DNA from: Methylocystis echinoides
GTDB lineage: Bacteria > Pseudomonadota > Alphaproteobacteria > Rhizobiales > Beijerinckiaceae
Reading direction: 5' to 3'
Assembly: GCF_040687965.1 (NCBI RefSeq)
Contig: NZ_CP156084.1
Location: forward strand, 758,501 to 822,500
Length of the DNA: 64,000 nt
Shown here piece after piece: positions 25,171-33,661 of this stretch; position 1 is the first letter of the stretch; every line of letters begins with the position of its first letter. The notes beneath the pieces were generated by a model. It saw only the letters and a list, made by a program, of their open reading frames with translations. It made no database searches and was not told where the DNA came from. The position numbers and the translations under genes were made by a program.

Positions 25171-25977
25171 TTACGACTTCGCCATCAGCTCCAGCGCCAG
25201 ACCGTAAATCCGCGTGCGCGACGCCTCGGGCAAGGTGCGCAGCACTTCGAGATAGGTTTGTCCCGCGGCGCACATCCTGGCGTCGTCGAGCGGCGGGTCG
25301 GGCATTTTGCCGTCGAGCAGCGCATCGATTTCCGCCTTGTCGAGGCCGCGCGCGGCGAGCGCCGTCTCGAGCGTCTTGAAATCCGCCTCGGTCGGCTGGC
25401 TGCGGGCGAGGTTTTTGGTCTTGCCGCTCACCATCGCCTCGAGGCTGGCGGTCGCCATCTGGGCGACGAGCGGACGCCGCGCCGCGGCGAAGCGCTGGAA
25501 GTCCTGATTGGTCGCGCCATAGAGAAAGCCGACGCATAATTTCTTGTCTTCCCGCGCCACGGCCTGCAACACCGCGAGCTGCTCGGCGAAGACGCGCGAC
25601 ATCGCCTCGGGATCGGCCTTGGCGGCGAGGCTGCCGCGCGACTGGCGCAGCCGCCGCACCGCCTCGGAGAGATAGTAATCGACGCTCTGCTCGGTCTTCG
25701 TCTGCGAGAGCCGCTCGGCGAACTCCTGCAGCGTCTTTTCGTAATCGCCGGTGAAGGTTTCGCGCAGCCGCGCGAAGAAGCGCGCATATTCCGGCGCCTG
25801 CGCGATCTCGGTCTCGACGATCTGCCGCGCCGTGGCGAGGTCGATCGGGCCGCTCAACGCGCTGAAGGCCCCGCCCGGCCGCGCCGGGCTGAACGCCAGG
25901 ATCATCATGCCGACGCCGAGACAGATTGCGACGACGGCGGCGGCGGCGAGCGCCAGAATTCTTTCCACAAAGAGCAT
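25171..25977 (-). CDS. Membrane-anchored protein of unknown function, 268 aa
   Basis: Unrecognised protein with one N-terminal transmembrane helix (about residues 7-30, 'ILALAAAAVVAICLGVGMMILAF') and a long helical, charged periplasmic or cytoplasmic domain. The body contains paired cysteines far apart ('KKLCVGFLYG' and 'ARMCAAGQTYLEVLRTLPE'). The composition is balanced and the frame is clean, supporting a real gene. No ribosome site is obvious. It converges with yidD. I do not recognise a named domain. Confidence 0.65.
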   Translation of the reverse strand: MLFVERILALAAAAVVAICLGVGMMILAFSPARPGGAFSALSGPIDLATARQIVETEIAQAPEYARFFARLRETFTGDYEKTLQEFAERLSQTKTEQSVDYYLSEAVRRLRQSRGSLAAKADPEAMSRVFAEQLAVLQAVAREDKKLCVGFLYGATNQDFQRFAAARRPLVAQMATASLEAMVSGKTKNLARSQPTEADFKTLETALAARGLDKAEIDALLDGKMPDPPLDDARMCAAGQTYLEVLRTLPEASRTRIYGLALELMAKS

Positions 25978-26042
25978 TCAGCGAGCCTGCGAGCGGAGCG
26001 GAGGTTGAATTTATGCAAAGGCGGCGGGCCTGAAAAGCGACT

Positions 26043-26414
26043 CTACGCTTTTTCGGCCCCGCCGCTTCTGATCGCGGCGCCGCGTAGCCGCGCGAGGCGG
26101 GCGCTTTCGGCGCGATGCGCGACAAGGAGCGCGATATGCCGGTTGAGGTCATAAGTCCAATGGCCGCGGCGCGCCCGCTCGGCGCGCAAGGCGCGTTCGA
26201 TCTCCCGAACCACTCGCCGTGCGGCCTGGGGCGTTTCGCTCGCAATGATCTCCTGCGAGAGGCGGTGAAAGCGCGACAGCGCATGGGCGCGGTTATAGGC
26301 GGCGAGACTTGCGTCGAGCGCCGCGTCGACAGCGGGCCGCGCCGCCGCCTCCAGCCTCTCGAAAACCTGTCTCTTTGCGCCAAGGGAGCCAAGGGCGCTT
26401 TGGGTTCTGGTCAT
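26043..26414 (-). CDS. Small helical protein, unknown function, 123 aa
   Basis: Cytosolic Arg/Ala-rich helical protein with no signal peptide. The ATG at 26414 has an excellent ribosome site (GGAGG, 7 nt spacer), which argues for real translation. Central sequence 'HRLSQEIIASETPQAARRVVREIERALRAER' suggests long helices. It is divergent from the HTH gene at 26540 and shares with it an AT-rich 125-bp spacer, so co-regulation is possible. No domain recognised. Confidence 0.6.
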   Translation of the reverse strand: MTRTQSALGSLGAKRQVFERLEAAARPAVDAALDASLAAYNRAHALSRFHRLSQEIIASETPQAARRVVREIERALRAERARRGHWTYDLNRHIALLVAHRAESARLARLRGAAIRSGGAEKA

Positions 26415-26539
26415 GTCTCGATCCTCCAGGCGCGAAGGATCGACCGAGATCGGCGCCCTGGGGAAAGAATTTTTTCCCTTGAATAGGATTTTTTTCCATC
26501 TTAAGCTTTACATTGATCTCGCAGAGGGAGACCGAGACG
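26415..26539. promoter_or_regulatory. AT-rich divergent promoter region
   Basis: In an otherwise GC-rich window this spacer contains two near-copies of an A/T run, AATTTTTTCCC (26468-26478) and GATTTTTTTCCA (26488-26499), followed by TTAAGCTTTAC. It lies between divergent genes at 26414 (minus) and 26540 (plus). The paired T-runs could be bent DNA or tandem binding sites for a regulator. No exact promoter can be fixed by eye. Confidence 0.35.
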
Positions 26540-26908
26540 ATGCATGCCTTTCTCGACAGGACTGTTTTTCCGCCCCCGCCGATCATGGGGCTGAGCGCGG
26601 CGGCCGCCGCTGCGGCGACCGGGGTGCCCGTGGCCGCCCTCGCTGATCGCTGGCGGACCCGCGCCAGGGTGACGCGCGCGCGGCATCTCGCGGTCTATCT
26701 CCATCACGTCGCGCTCGGCGCCAGCCTTTCGGCCTGCGCCCGCGATTTCGCGCGCGACCGCGCCTCCATGCGCTACGCCTGCGCCCGCATCGAGGACCTG
26801 CGCAGCAATCCCGCCTTCGACCGCTGCGCCGCGAGGCTCGAACGGGCGGTCGCCGCCCAGCGCGACATGGTCTTCGGGCTGATCGCGGGGGAAGGAGACG
26901 GGCGATGA
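26540..26908 (+). CDS. Helix-turn-helix protein resembling DnaA domain IV
   Basis: Small DNA-binding protein of 122 aa. The central part 'ARHLAVYLHHVALGASLSACARDFARDRASMRYACARIEDLR' has the layout of the DnaA C-terminal DNA-binding domain (helix, 'L..ig..FgRDhstV..A...i') without any AAA+ domain. Such stand-alone proteins occur in Hyphomicrobiales next to DUF6456 genes, as here: the stop overlaps the DUF6456 start as ATGA. I chose the ATG at 26540, with GAGGGAGA upstream; a TTG at 26513 is the alternative. The target sites are unknown. Confidence 0.7.
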   Translation: MHAFLDRTVFPPPPIMGLSAAAAAAATGVPVAALADRWRTRARVTRARHLAVYLHHVALGASLSACARDFARDRASMRYACARIEDLRSNPAFDRCAARLERAVAAQRDMVFGLIAGEGDGR

Positions 26909-27758
26909 GCAAGGCAAGCCGACCGAGGGAAGAAACGGCCGCGCGGGCGCTCGAACGGCTGGCGCGGGCGCTCGGCGAGGCCGGCGCCTGCGCGGCCCCG
27001 AGCGATTTCGACGCGAACACGCTCGTCGTGCTCGCCCCCCGCAAGGGCGTCACCGTTGCCCGCGCCCGGATCGCCGCCGAGGCGGGCGAGGCGGCGGTGG
27101 CGGAGGGGCTCGCGCAATGGGTCCGCGAAGGAACGGCGCGTCGCCTCTATCTGACCGACGCCGGCCGCGCCTACCTGCGGCGGCGGGCTGCCGACGATCC
27201 CGAACTCGATCCGTTCCGCGCCCAGCACGGCGATTACGCGCGGCGTCCGGCGGAAAAAGGCGCGGGGCCGACGCTGGTGAACGAAGCCGAGAGCCCTCTC
27301 GCCTGCTCGCCCGGCGAAAGGGGGCGGATGGGCGGCCCTTCCTCGATCCCGCGCAGATCGAGGCCGGCGAGCGCTTCCGCCGCGATATCGAGCAGGCGCA
27401 AATCCTCCAGCGCGTCACCGCCAATTGGGAGTCGTCCGGCGCCGGCGCGCGGCGGGGAGCGGACGCCGGCGTCGTGGTCACGGAGATCGCCTTGGACGCC
27501 CGCAAACGTCTGGCGCGCGCCTATGACGCCGTCGGGCCCGATCTCGCCGGGCTGCTCACCGACATGTGCGGCTATCTCAAGGGGTTGGAGACGGTCGAAA
27601 GCGAACGCGGATGGCCGGCGCGCTCCGGCAAGGTGGTGCTGAAGATCGCCCTCGCGCGGCTCGCGCGCCATTATGGGATCGGCGCCGCCGCCACCGGCCC
27701 CGCGCGGGCGAAAAGCCTCGTGCACTGGGGCGCGGAGGATTATCGGCCCAGCCTGTAA
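26905..27758 (+). pseudogene. DUF6456 family gene split by a 1-base frameshift
   Basis: The N-terminal half reads in frame from ATG 26905 ('LVVLAPRKGVTVARARIAAEAG' to 'LVNEAESPLA'). The C-terminal half reads in the next frame ('LARRKGADGRPFLDPAQIEAGERFRRD', 'VTANWESS', 'LARHYGI' to the stop at 27756-27758). Family members read through as AESPLAWLARRKG. The sequence at 27301-27310 is GCCTGCTCGC, and adding one G after 27305 restores Trp (TGG) and the whole 284-residue frame. So this is a one-base deletion or a base-calling error in the conserved Trp codon. As it stands the first frame continues into an unrelated Pro/Ser/Arg-rich tail ending at 27642. It is translationally coupled to the HTH gene. 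Confidence 0.75.
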
Positions 27759-27806
27759 ACGTCAGCGTGCGAAGCGGCCCCGTCCGTCGAGGCGCAAACG
27801 GCCGCT

Positions 27807-28226
27807 TTACGCCAGGGCGTCGCGCGCTTCCTTCTTGATGCGCTCGACCATGGCGCGCAGGCCATTGGCGCGCTGCGGCGTGAGATGTTCGGCGAGCCCG
27901 AGCTGCTTGAAGAGCGGGCTCGCGTCCGTCTCCACGATCTCCTGCGCGCGGCGGCCGGAATAAAGCGCCAGCACAAGCGCGACGAGGCCGCGCACGATAT
28001 GCGCGTCGCTGTCGCCGCGGAAAGTGAGCGTCGGCGCGCCGTCGGCGTCCCGCCCGCGCGTCGTCTCGAGCCAGACCTGACTGGCGCAGCCGCGCACCTT
28101 GTTCTCGTCTGCGTAGGATTCCTTCGGCAGCGGCTCGAGCGTGCGGCCCAGCTCGATCAGATAGCGGTAGCGATCCTCCCACTCCTCCAAGAGCTCGAAA
28201 TTGCCGATGATGTCGTCGATGACCAT
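27807..28226 (-). CDS. sufE: SufE family sulfur acceptor
   Basis: Cytosolic protein of 139 aa that accepts persulfide sulfur from the cysteine desulfurase SufS for Fe-S cluster assembly. The active-site Cys47 lies in 'ENKVRGCASQVWL', the diagnostic SufE motif. 'EWEDRYRYLIELGRTLEPLP' and 'LTPQRANGLRAMVERIKKEA' flank it as expected. A clear ribosome site (GAGGAAGG) precedes the ATG. No other suf gene is near. Confidence 0.92.
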   Translation of the reverse strand: MVIDDIIGNFELLEEWEDRYRYLIELGRTLEPLPKESYADENKVRGCASQVWLETTRGRDADGAPTLTFRGDSDAHIVRGLVALVLALYSGRRAQEIVETDASPLFKQLGLAEHLTPQRANGLRAMVERIKKEARDALA

Positions 28227-28358
28227 GCGCCTTCCTCTGTTTCCCTGCTCATTCTAGACCAGGCGCGCGCCCTTTCCATGCGAAGAGCGAGGCCTTAAGT
28301 TTGTGACTATCCTAAACTTGCCGGGGCGCGCCCTGGTCCCGATTTCATGGAGATGAAT

Positions 28359-28955
28359 ATGAGCCTCATGCCCCGCTGGCGCATCCTCGCCGTCGCGATT
28401 GTCGCCGCCCTGTCGCTGTCGGGCTGCGGCTACAACACAATCCCGACGCTCGAGGAAAACGCCAAGGCCAAATGGGCCTCCGTGCAATCCCAGTACCAGC
28501 GCCGCGCCGATCTTATTCCCAATCTCGTGGCGACGGTGCAAGGTTACGCCAAACAGGAAAAGGACGTGCTGACATCCGTCGTCGAAGCGCGCGCCAAGGC
28601 GACCGCCGTGAAGGTCGACGCCTCGAGCATCACCGATCCGGAGAAGATGAAGCAGTTCCAGGACGCGCAGGCGCAGCTCACCGGCGCGCTCGGCCGGCTG
28701 CTCGCGGTGAGCGAAGCCTATCCCGACCTCAAATCGAACCAGAACTTCCTGGCGCTGCAATCCCAGCTCGAAGGCACGGAGAACCGCATCAATGTCGCGC
28801 GGCGGGACTATATCGAGGCCGTCCGCGAATATAATTTGTCGCTGCGAACCTTTCCCACCCTGCTGTGGGCGAAGACTTTCTTTGCGGACGCCAAACCGAT
28901 GGCGGAATTTTCGGCGAGCGAGTCGGCGCAGCAGGCGCCGCAGGTGAAGTTCTAG
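28359..28955 (+). CDS. LemA family lipoprotein
   Basis: LemA-type protein of 198 aa. A lipoprotein signal with lipobox LSGC (about residues 20-23) indicates membrane anchoring. The mature part has the LemA hallmarks: 'WASVQSQYQRRADLIPNLVATVQGYAKQEKDVL', long helices, and 'ENRINVARRDYIEAVREYNLSLRTFP'. Of three clustered ATGs (28347, 28353, 28359) I chose the last, because GGAG at 28349-28352 sits 6 nt before it. LemA genes usually precede a TPM-domain (YgcG) gene; here cysE follows instead, 2 bp away. The function of the family is not settled. Confidence 0.88.
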   Translation: MSLMPRWRILAVAIVAALSLSGCGYNTIPTLEENAKAKWASVQSQYQRRADLIPNLVATVQGYAKQEKDVLTSVVEARAKATAVKVDASSITDPEKMKQFQDAQAQLTGALGRLLAVSEAYPDLKSNQNFLALQSQLEGTENRINVARRDYIEAVREYNLSLRTFPTLLWAKTFFADAKPMAEFSASESAQQAPQVKF

Positions 28956-28957
28956 AA

Positions 28958-29809
28958 ATGGCCAGCGAGCGCCCGCCGCAAGAACTCGGCGCGCTTTGCG
29001 CGGAGCGTGACGCCATGTGGGCGCATATGCGGCAGGAGGCGGAGGACGCGCTGCGGCTCGACCCCGCCCTCGCGCCCCTGTTCATGGGCGAGCTTTTGAA
29101 CCGGCATAGCCTCGAAGAGGCGGTGATCCATCGCGTGAGCGGCCGGCTCGGCGCCTCGGCGATGGACGCCGCGACAATCGCCGACGCCTTTCTCGCCGCG
29201 CTCGACAGCGAGCCCACGATCGGCGACGCGTTCCGCGCCGACGCGGCGGCCTATGTCGAACGCGACCCCGCCTGCCGGCGCCTCATCGAGCCGCTGCTTT
29301 ATTTCAAGGGCTATCACGCTATCCAGGCGTCGCGCCTCGCCCATGCGCTGTGGCGCGCGGGAAAACGCGACTTCGCCTTCTACATCCAGAGCCGCGCCTC
29401 GGACGCGCTCGCCGCCGACATTCATCCGGCGGCGCGGTTCGGCAAGGGGATTTTCCTCGACCACGCGACGGGGTTCGTCGTGGGAGAGACGGCGGTCGTC
29501 GAGGACGACGTCTCGATCCTGCACGGCGTGACGTTGGGCGGCACCGGAAAGGTCGCGGGCGACCGCCATCCGAAGATCCGGCGCGGCGTGATGATCGGCG
29601 CCGACTCGAAGATCCTCGGCAATATCGAGATCGGCCAGCGCGCGCGAATCGCGGCGGGGTCCGTCGTGCTGCACCCGGTTCCGCCCAACTCCGTGGTCGC
29701 GGGCGTGCCGGCGAAGGTCGTTGGCGTCGAGGCGGCGGCCGAGCCCGCCCGCGACATGGACCAGCTCTTGCGCGGGCTCGCGTACGACTCGTTCGATTAC
29801 GTGATCTGA
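28958..29809 (+). CDS. cysE: Serine O-acetyltransferase
   Basis: Makes O-acetylserine from serine and acetyl-CoA, the first committed step of cysteine synthesis, in the cytosol. It is 283 aa. The N-terminal helical SATase domain ('FMGELLNRHSLEEAVIHRVSGRLG') is followed by the left-handed beta-helix of hexapeptide repeats. The active-site region 'DIHPAARFGKGIFLDHATGFVVGETAVV' carries the catalytic Asp and His, with 'DRHPKIRRGVMIGADSKILGNIEIG' after it. The C-terminus ends in Ile, as in enzymes that bind OASS. It starts 2 bp after lemA. Confidence 0.93.
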   Translation: MASERPPQELGALCAERDAMWAHMRQEAEDALRLDPALAPLFMGELLNRHSLEEAVIHRVSGRLGASAMDAATIADAFLAALDSEPTIGDAFRADAAAYVERDPACRRLIEPLLYFKGYHAIQASRLAHALWRAGKRDFAFYIQSRASDALAADIHPAARFGKGIFLDHATGFVVGETAVVEDDVSILHGVTLGGTGKVAGDRHPKIRRGVMIGADSKILGNIEIGQRARIAAGSVVLHPVPPNSVVAGVPAKVVGVEAAAEPARDMDQLLRGLAYDSFDYVI

Positions 29810-29816
29810 GCTCACC

Positions 29817-30617
29817 TCACCTTCCCGTGAACTTCGGCGCGCGTTTTTCGAGAAAGGCCGCGCGCCCCTCCATGTAATCGGCGCTGTCGAAACAGCGCGC
29901 CGCGAGGGCCTCGCAGTCTGCGAGGCTCGGCGCATTGGGAAGTCCGGCGGCGGCGCGGATGGCGGCCTTGGCCGCGGCAAGCGTCAGCGGCGCATTGGCG
30001 GCGATCGTCTGTGAGAGATCGTCCACCGCCCCCTCGTAGCTCTCCGATTCGAAAACCCGCGCCAGGAACCCCGCAGCGAGCGCCTCCTTCGCGGTGAAGC
30101 GTCGGGCGGTGAAGAACATCTCGAAGGCGCGCTGCGCGCCCACCGCCGCCACCACATAGCGCATGGCCGAGGGCGGATAGCCGACGCCCAATCGTCCGGC
30201 CGGAATGGCGAAGGCCGCGCCTTCCTGCGCGACGCGCAGGTCGCAGGCGGCGGCGATCCCCATGCCGCCGCCCATGCAGAAGCCGGATATGGCCGCGAGG
30301 GTCGGCTTGGAGCAAGACGAAATGGCGTCGAAGGCCTCGACATTGGCCTGCTCATAGGCCCGCCCGCCGGCGCTTGTCGCGCGCACGGTGGAGAATTCCG
30401 AAATATCGGCCCCCGAGCAGAAGGGCAGGCCTTGGGCGCCGCACACCAAAACGACTCGCGCCGAGGGCTCGGCGTCGATTGCGGCGACGAGCGGCGGCAG
30501 CGCCCGCCACATCTCGAGATCGAAGGCGTTGCGCTTCGCTCCATTGTCGATGAGGAGGCGCGCCACGCCTTGACGGAGCTCAACGCGGAGCTTGGGGGTG
30601 GGGGAATCGATCGGCAT
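29817..30617 (-). CDS. Enoyl-CoA hydratase/isomerase (crotonase) family protein
   Basis: CoA-thioester enzyme of 266 aa, crotonase fold. The oxyanion-hole segments are 'PFCSGADISEF' and 'ISGFCMGGGMGIAAACDLRVA'. The second catalytic Glu position of true hydratases is replaced by the sequence 'IPAGRLGVGYPPSAM', which lacks the Pro-Glu pair. The PAGRLGVGY form is found in isomerase- or decarboxylase-like crotonases, so hydratase activity is uncertain. I chose ATG 30617; the frame continues upstream through 417 bp of Arg/Pro/Ser-rich translation that looks like non-coding sequence. Confidence 0.85.
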   Translation of the reverse strand: MPIDSPTPKLRVELRQGVARLLIDNGAKRNAFDLEMWRALPPLVAAIDAEPSARVVLVCGAQGLPFCSGADISEFSTVRATSAGGRAYEQANVEAFDAISSCSKPTLAAISGFCMGGGMGIAAACDLRVAQEGAAFAIPAGRLGVGYPPSAMRYVVAAVGAQRAFEMFFTARRFTAKEALAAGFLARVFESESYEGAVDDLSQTIAANAPLTLAAAKAAIRAAAGLPNAPSLADCEALAARCFDSADYMEGRAAFLEKRAPKFTGR

Positions 30618-30933
30618 GAACGAGATGTAGCAACCGCGCCTGATCTTCGACAGAGGTTTAACGCCTCGCCTGAGCGCGCCCCGCCCGCTCAGCGTCACGC
30701 CCCCGCTTGCCGGCGGGAGTCCCCGCGGTGCGGACCCATGTCTTGCAGCCTTTGTGGCGCCTCGTGGCGTAGGTGGGCGCGTCGGGGGCGCGCAACCGCT
30801 GCAAGCCTCTGCTCGCCTGCGACGCCACGCCACACCTCGCCGCGCCCCTTCGCGACCTCTTGCCACAGCTCGATCGCGCCGGGAGGGAGTAAAGCAATTT
30901 GTCAGATTTTCATGCGGCGGCCCTGGAGCAGTC
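30618..30933. other. 316-bp spacer, no gene seen
   Basis: This lies between the divergent crotonase and acyltransferase genes. The possible frames are Arg/Pro/Ala-rich and lack ribosome sites. It is GC-rich with CCTCGTGGCG-type local repeats and a slightly AT-rich end (about 30890-30912) that may hold the acyltransferase promoter. I see no RNA gene or mobile element. Confidence 0.5.
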
Positions 30934-31971
30934 ATGGCGGTTGGATCGGACAAATTTGCGTCGCCCGGCGCGCTGAGAATGGCGCTGGCCTTTGCGGTCT
31001 TCGTGCACCACACGACGAAGTTCAATCTCGGCATGTCCGCCGTGCTGATCTTTTTCGTCCTCAGCGGCTATTGGGTCGCCACGATGTGGACGAAGACCTA
31101 TTCCAAGACCAGCCTGTCCTATTTCACCTTCCTCGTCTCGCGCTTCTGGCGCGTCGCGCCGGTCTTCATGCTGTGCTCCGCGATCGCCTGGGCGCTTCTG
31201 TGGTGGCGGGGCGTCGCGCCGGCGGAGGCCGGCGGCCTGATGCGCCAGCTTTTCTCGAACGTCATGATCCTTGGCTATAATTCGCTTTCTTATCAGGCGA
31301 ATGTGCCGGGCTGGTCGCTCGACATGGAGATGCAGTTCTACCTCGTCGCGCCGGTCGTCGTTTTCCTGGTGTCGAGAAACATCTTCGTTTTGCTCGGCTG
31401 CGTCCTGCTGTCGCTTCTGGCGCCGAAGTTCGGCGGCTCGGCGACGGTGCTGCCCTTCCTGTATTTCTTCGGCATCGGCGTCGCCGCCGCGACCCACGAC
31501 CTCAAGCCGAGCCGCCGTTTGGCCTATGCCTCGCTCGGCGCGACCTTCGCGCTGCTCGCCGTCTATGCGGCGATCTTCTTCAAGAGCGTCGCGGCCGATC
31601 CGACGCAGACCCAGCTCCTCGCCTTCAGCAGCAAGGCCAATCTCCTGATCGCCGTGATGATGACGCCCTGGGCGATCTATACGACGAAGCAGAAGAGCGG
31701 CTCGACCGACCGGATGTTCGGCGACCTTTCCTACATCTTCTATTTGCTGCACTGGTCGGTGATCGGCGCCATCGGCACGGGCGAAGGCTCCTATGCCGAT
31801 CGCTTCGTCCTGTGCTCGGAGGCGGTCATCGTCATCCTCGTCGCCTCCTGGCTAATCTGGCTGCTGTTCGACCGGCCGATCGGAAGGTTGCGGGCTGGCT
31901 GGGTCGCCCGCCGGCGCGTGACGGCGACTGCGGAGCCCGGCGGCGCGGCGCTGCAACCCGCCCTCGCCTGA
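30934..31971 (+). CDS. Membrane acyltransferase, OafA/YrhL-like (acyltransferase 3 family)
   Basis: Integral membrane protein of 345 aa with about ten hydrophobic helices. The N-terminus 'GALRMALAFAVFVHHTTKF' carries the R-x(~10)-H pattern in which His is the probable catalytic residue, followed by 'FFVLSGYWVATMW', typical of the family. The role is O-acylation of a cell-surface polysaccharide or lipid, with the acyl group drawn from the cytosol. CTGGAG lies 6 nt before the ATG. An SGNH-type hydrolase gene follows 120 bp downstream, and such pairs often act together; that coupling is inference. Confidence 0.85.
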   Translation: MAVGSDKFASPGALRMALAFAVFVHHTTKFNLGMSAVLIFFVLSGYWVATMWTKTYSKTSLSYFTFLVSRFWRVAPVFMLCSAIAWALLWWRGVAPAEAGGLMRQLFSNVMILGYNSLSYQANVPGWSLDMEMQFYLVAPVVVFLVSRNIFVLLGCVLLSLLAPKFGGSATVLPFLYFFGIGVAAATHDLKPSRRLAYASLGATFALLAVYAAIFFKSVAADPTQTQLLAFSSKANLLIAVMMTPWAIYTTKQKSGSTDRMFGDLSYIFYLLHWSVIGAIGTGEGSYADRFVLCSEAVIVILVASWLIWLLFDRPIGRLRAGWVARRRVTATAEPGGAALQPALA

Positions 31972-32091
31972 CACGCGGCGGCTAAGTCTGTGGACTTAGA
32001 GCAAAAAGCGTAAGTGGCGGCAGCCCTGTAAAGCTGATAGCTTGAGGCGCGTCGTGGTTTCGAGCCCCGATGAGTCCAAGGGGCGTCCGCT

Positions 32092-32883
32092 TTGTTGAAA
32101 CAAGGGCTTGAGATCCTTCTGCCAGGCCTGCGGCGCGGCTTTTTCGTCCTCGCCGTCACAACCGGCCTGACGCTCCTCACCCTGAAGCGCACGGACGAGC
32201 CGGTCGTCGCCTGCTCGCTCGTCAACGACGGACCCAATAATTATACCGTGCTCGTCGTCGGCGAGTCCTGGGCCTCCGACGGCAAGGTTTTTCCGGAACT
32301 GCCCAAGGTGGTGTCGAAACGGCTCGGCGGACGCGGCGTGCAGGCCTGCAGCATCGGCTTCAACGGGCGAAATTCGCGCCTTCTCTATTCGGAGCTTCGC
32401 GAAAAATTCCCCAAATACCGGCTTTATTCGCTTTACGACTCCAATCCGCCGAACAAGGTGATCTTGATGACGGGCGTCAATGACGTCATTCAGCACGTCG
32501 GCGCCGCGAATTACGTCGAGTTCACCAAGAAACTCACCGAGTATTTTGCCGACGCCGACGATGTGGAGGTGATCTCCATCCCGCGCGTGAACGAGCGCTG
32601 GTTCAAGCCGCCCAATCTTTTCAGCCGGATGAAGCGCAATGTGCTGCGCTGTTTCTACGACAGTTGCGATTTCCAGGTGAACGAGCTTTACCGCGTCGCG
32701 CTGTGGCGCGACCATCCCGACCTGCATGTGCTCGAATTCGACAATTTCGTCGACAGATTCGAGGGCCATGAGGAATATTACAAGCTCGACGGCGTGCATC
32801 TGACGGATGAATATCTCCACAAATATGGTAGGTTCATCGGCGAAGCGATGACGCTCCCGAGCCGCGTGGCCGAGCGGAGATAG
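32092..32883 (+). CDS. SGNH/GDSL-like hydrolase, membrane-anchored (TTG start)
   Basis: Predicted esterase or acyltransferase of 263 aa. An N-terminal hydrophobic segment ('RRGFFVLAVTTGLTLLTL') would anchor or export it. SGNH blocks are visible: block I 'VLVVGESWASDG' (nucleophile Ser in GES), block II Gly in 'GFNGRNSR', block III 'TGVND', and block V 'LDGVHLTDEY' giving the Asp-His pair. The start is TTG at 32092 with a second TTG next to it, and no ribosome site stands out. Pairing with the acyltransferase upstream suggests surface glycan acetyl transfer or removal. Confidence 0.78.
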   Translation: MLKQGLEILLPGLRRGFFVLAVTTGLTLLTLKRTDEPVVACSLVNDGPNNYTVLVVGESWASDGKVFPELPKVVSKRLGGRGVQACSIGFNGRNSRLLYSELREKFPKYRLYSLYDSNPPNKVILMTGVNDVIQHVGAANYVEFTKKLTEYFADADDVEVISIPRVNERWFKPPNLFSRMKRNVLRCFYDSCDFQVNELYRVALWRDHPDLHVLEFDNFVDRFEGHEEYYKLDGVHLTDEYLHKYGRFIGEAMTLPSRVAERR

Positions 32884-32907
32884 CCGCCCCCTGCTAGAAC
32901 CCGGTTT

Positions 32908-33642
32908 ATGGATCTCCTTTCCCGCCTTCTGCACCGCGACGGGCTGATGCTCGTCATCGACAAGCCGGCGGGCGTTCCCGTGCATCGCGGCCCCAAGGGC
33001 GGCCCGAGCCTCGAGGACGCCTTCGACCAGTTGCGCTTCGGCCTGCCGCGCGCCCCCGCCCTCGCCCATCGGCTCGACAAGGACACCTCGGGCTGCCTCG
33101 TCCTGGGCCGCCATCGCAAGGCGCTCGATCGGCTGGGGAAGCTGTTCAAGACCGGGCGCGTCGGCAAGACCTATTGGGCCGTGGTCGAGGGCGCCCCGGA
33201 AGGCGACGCCGGCGAGATCGACTTGGCGCTGGGCCGTCTCGACGCGGCGCGCGGCTGGTGGATGCGTCCGGACCCGCTTGGCCTGCCGTCGCGCACCGGC
33301 TGGCGCGTGCTCGGCCGCTCGGCCGACGGCGCCCGCGCCTTCGTCGAATTCACCCCGCACACCGGCCGCACCCATCAGATCAGGGTGCATGCGCAGGCCA
33401 TGGGGTGGCCGATCCTCGGCGACCCGGTCTATGGCCATGGCCGCCGCGAGGGCGCGCCGCCGCTGCATCTGCATGCGCGGGCGATCACGATCCCGATGCA
33501 GGACAGCAAGCCGCCCGTGAGCGTTACGGCGCCGGCCCCCGAACATATGCGCGAAGCCCTGGCCGCGTGCGGCTGGCGCGCGGCTGCCGACGCATTACGG
33601 GAATTGCCAAACGCCAGCGAAGCGCTCAAATTAGTCGACTGA
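32908..33642 (+). CDS. RNA pseudouridine synthase, RluA family
   Basis: Isomerises uridine to pseudouridine in rRNA or tRNA, 244 aa. The catalytic motif HRLDKDTSG (about residues 51-59) contains the active Asp. Downstream 'TGRTHQIRVHAQAMGWPILGDPVYG' is the usual second landmark. There is no S4 domain, as in the short RluA/TruC-like members. The exact target nucleotide cannot be given. Confidence 0.9.
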   Translation: MDLLSRLLHRDGLMLVIDKPAGVPVHRGPKGGPSLEDAFDQLRFGLPRAPALAHRLDKDTSGCLVLGRHRKALDRLGKLFKTGRVGKTYWAVVEGAPEGDAGEIDLALGRLDAARGWWMRPDPLGLPSRTGWRVLGRSADGARAFVEFTPHTGRTHQIRVHAQAMGWPILGDPVYGHGRREGAPPLHLHARAITIPMQDSKPPVSVTAPAPEHMREALAACGWRAAADALRELPNASEALKLVD

Positions 33643-33661
33643 ATCCGAAGGAGAAGCTTCA

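Noticed and set aside
31982-31999. Hairpin CTAAGTC-TGTG-GACTTAG after the acyltransferase gene
   Set aside because: A 7-bp stem with no T-tract; not enough to call a terminator, although it might stabilise the mRNA end.
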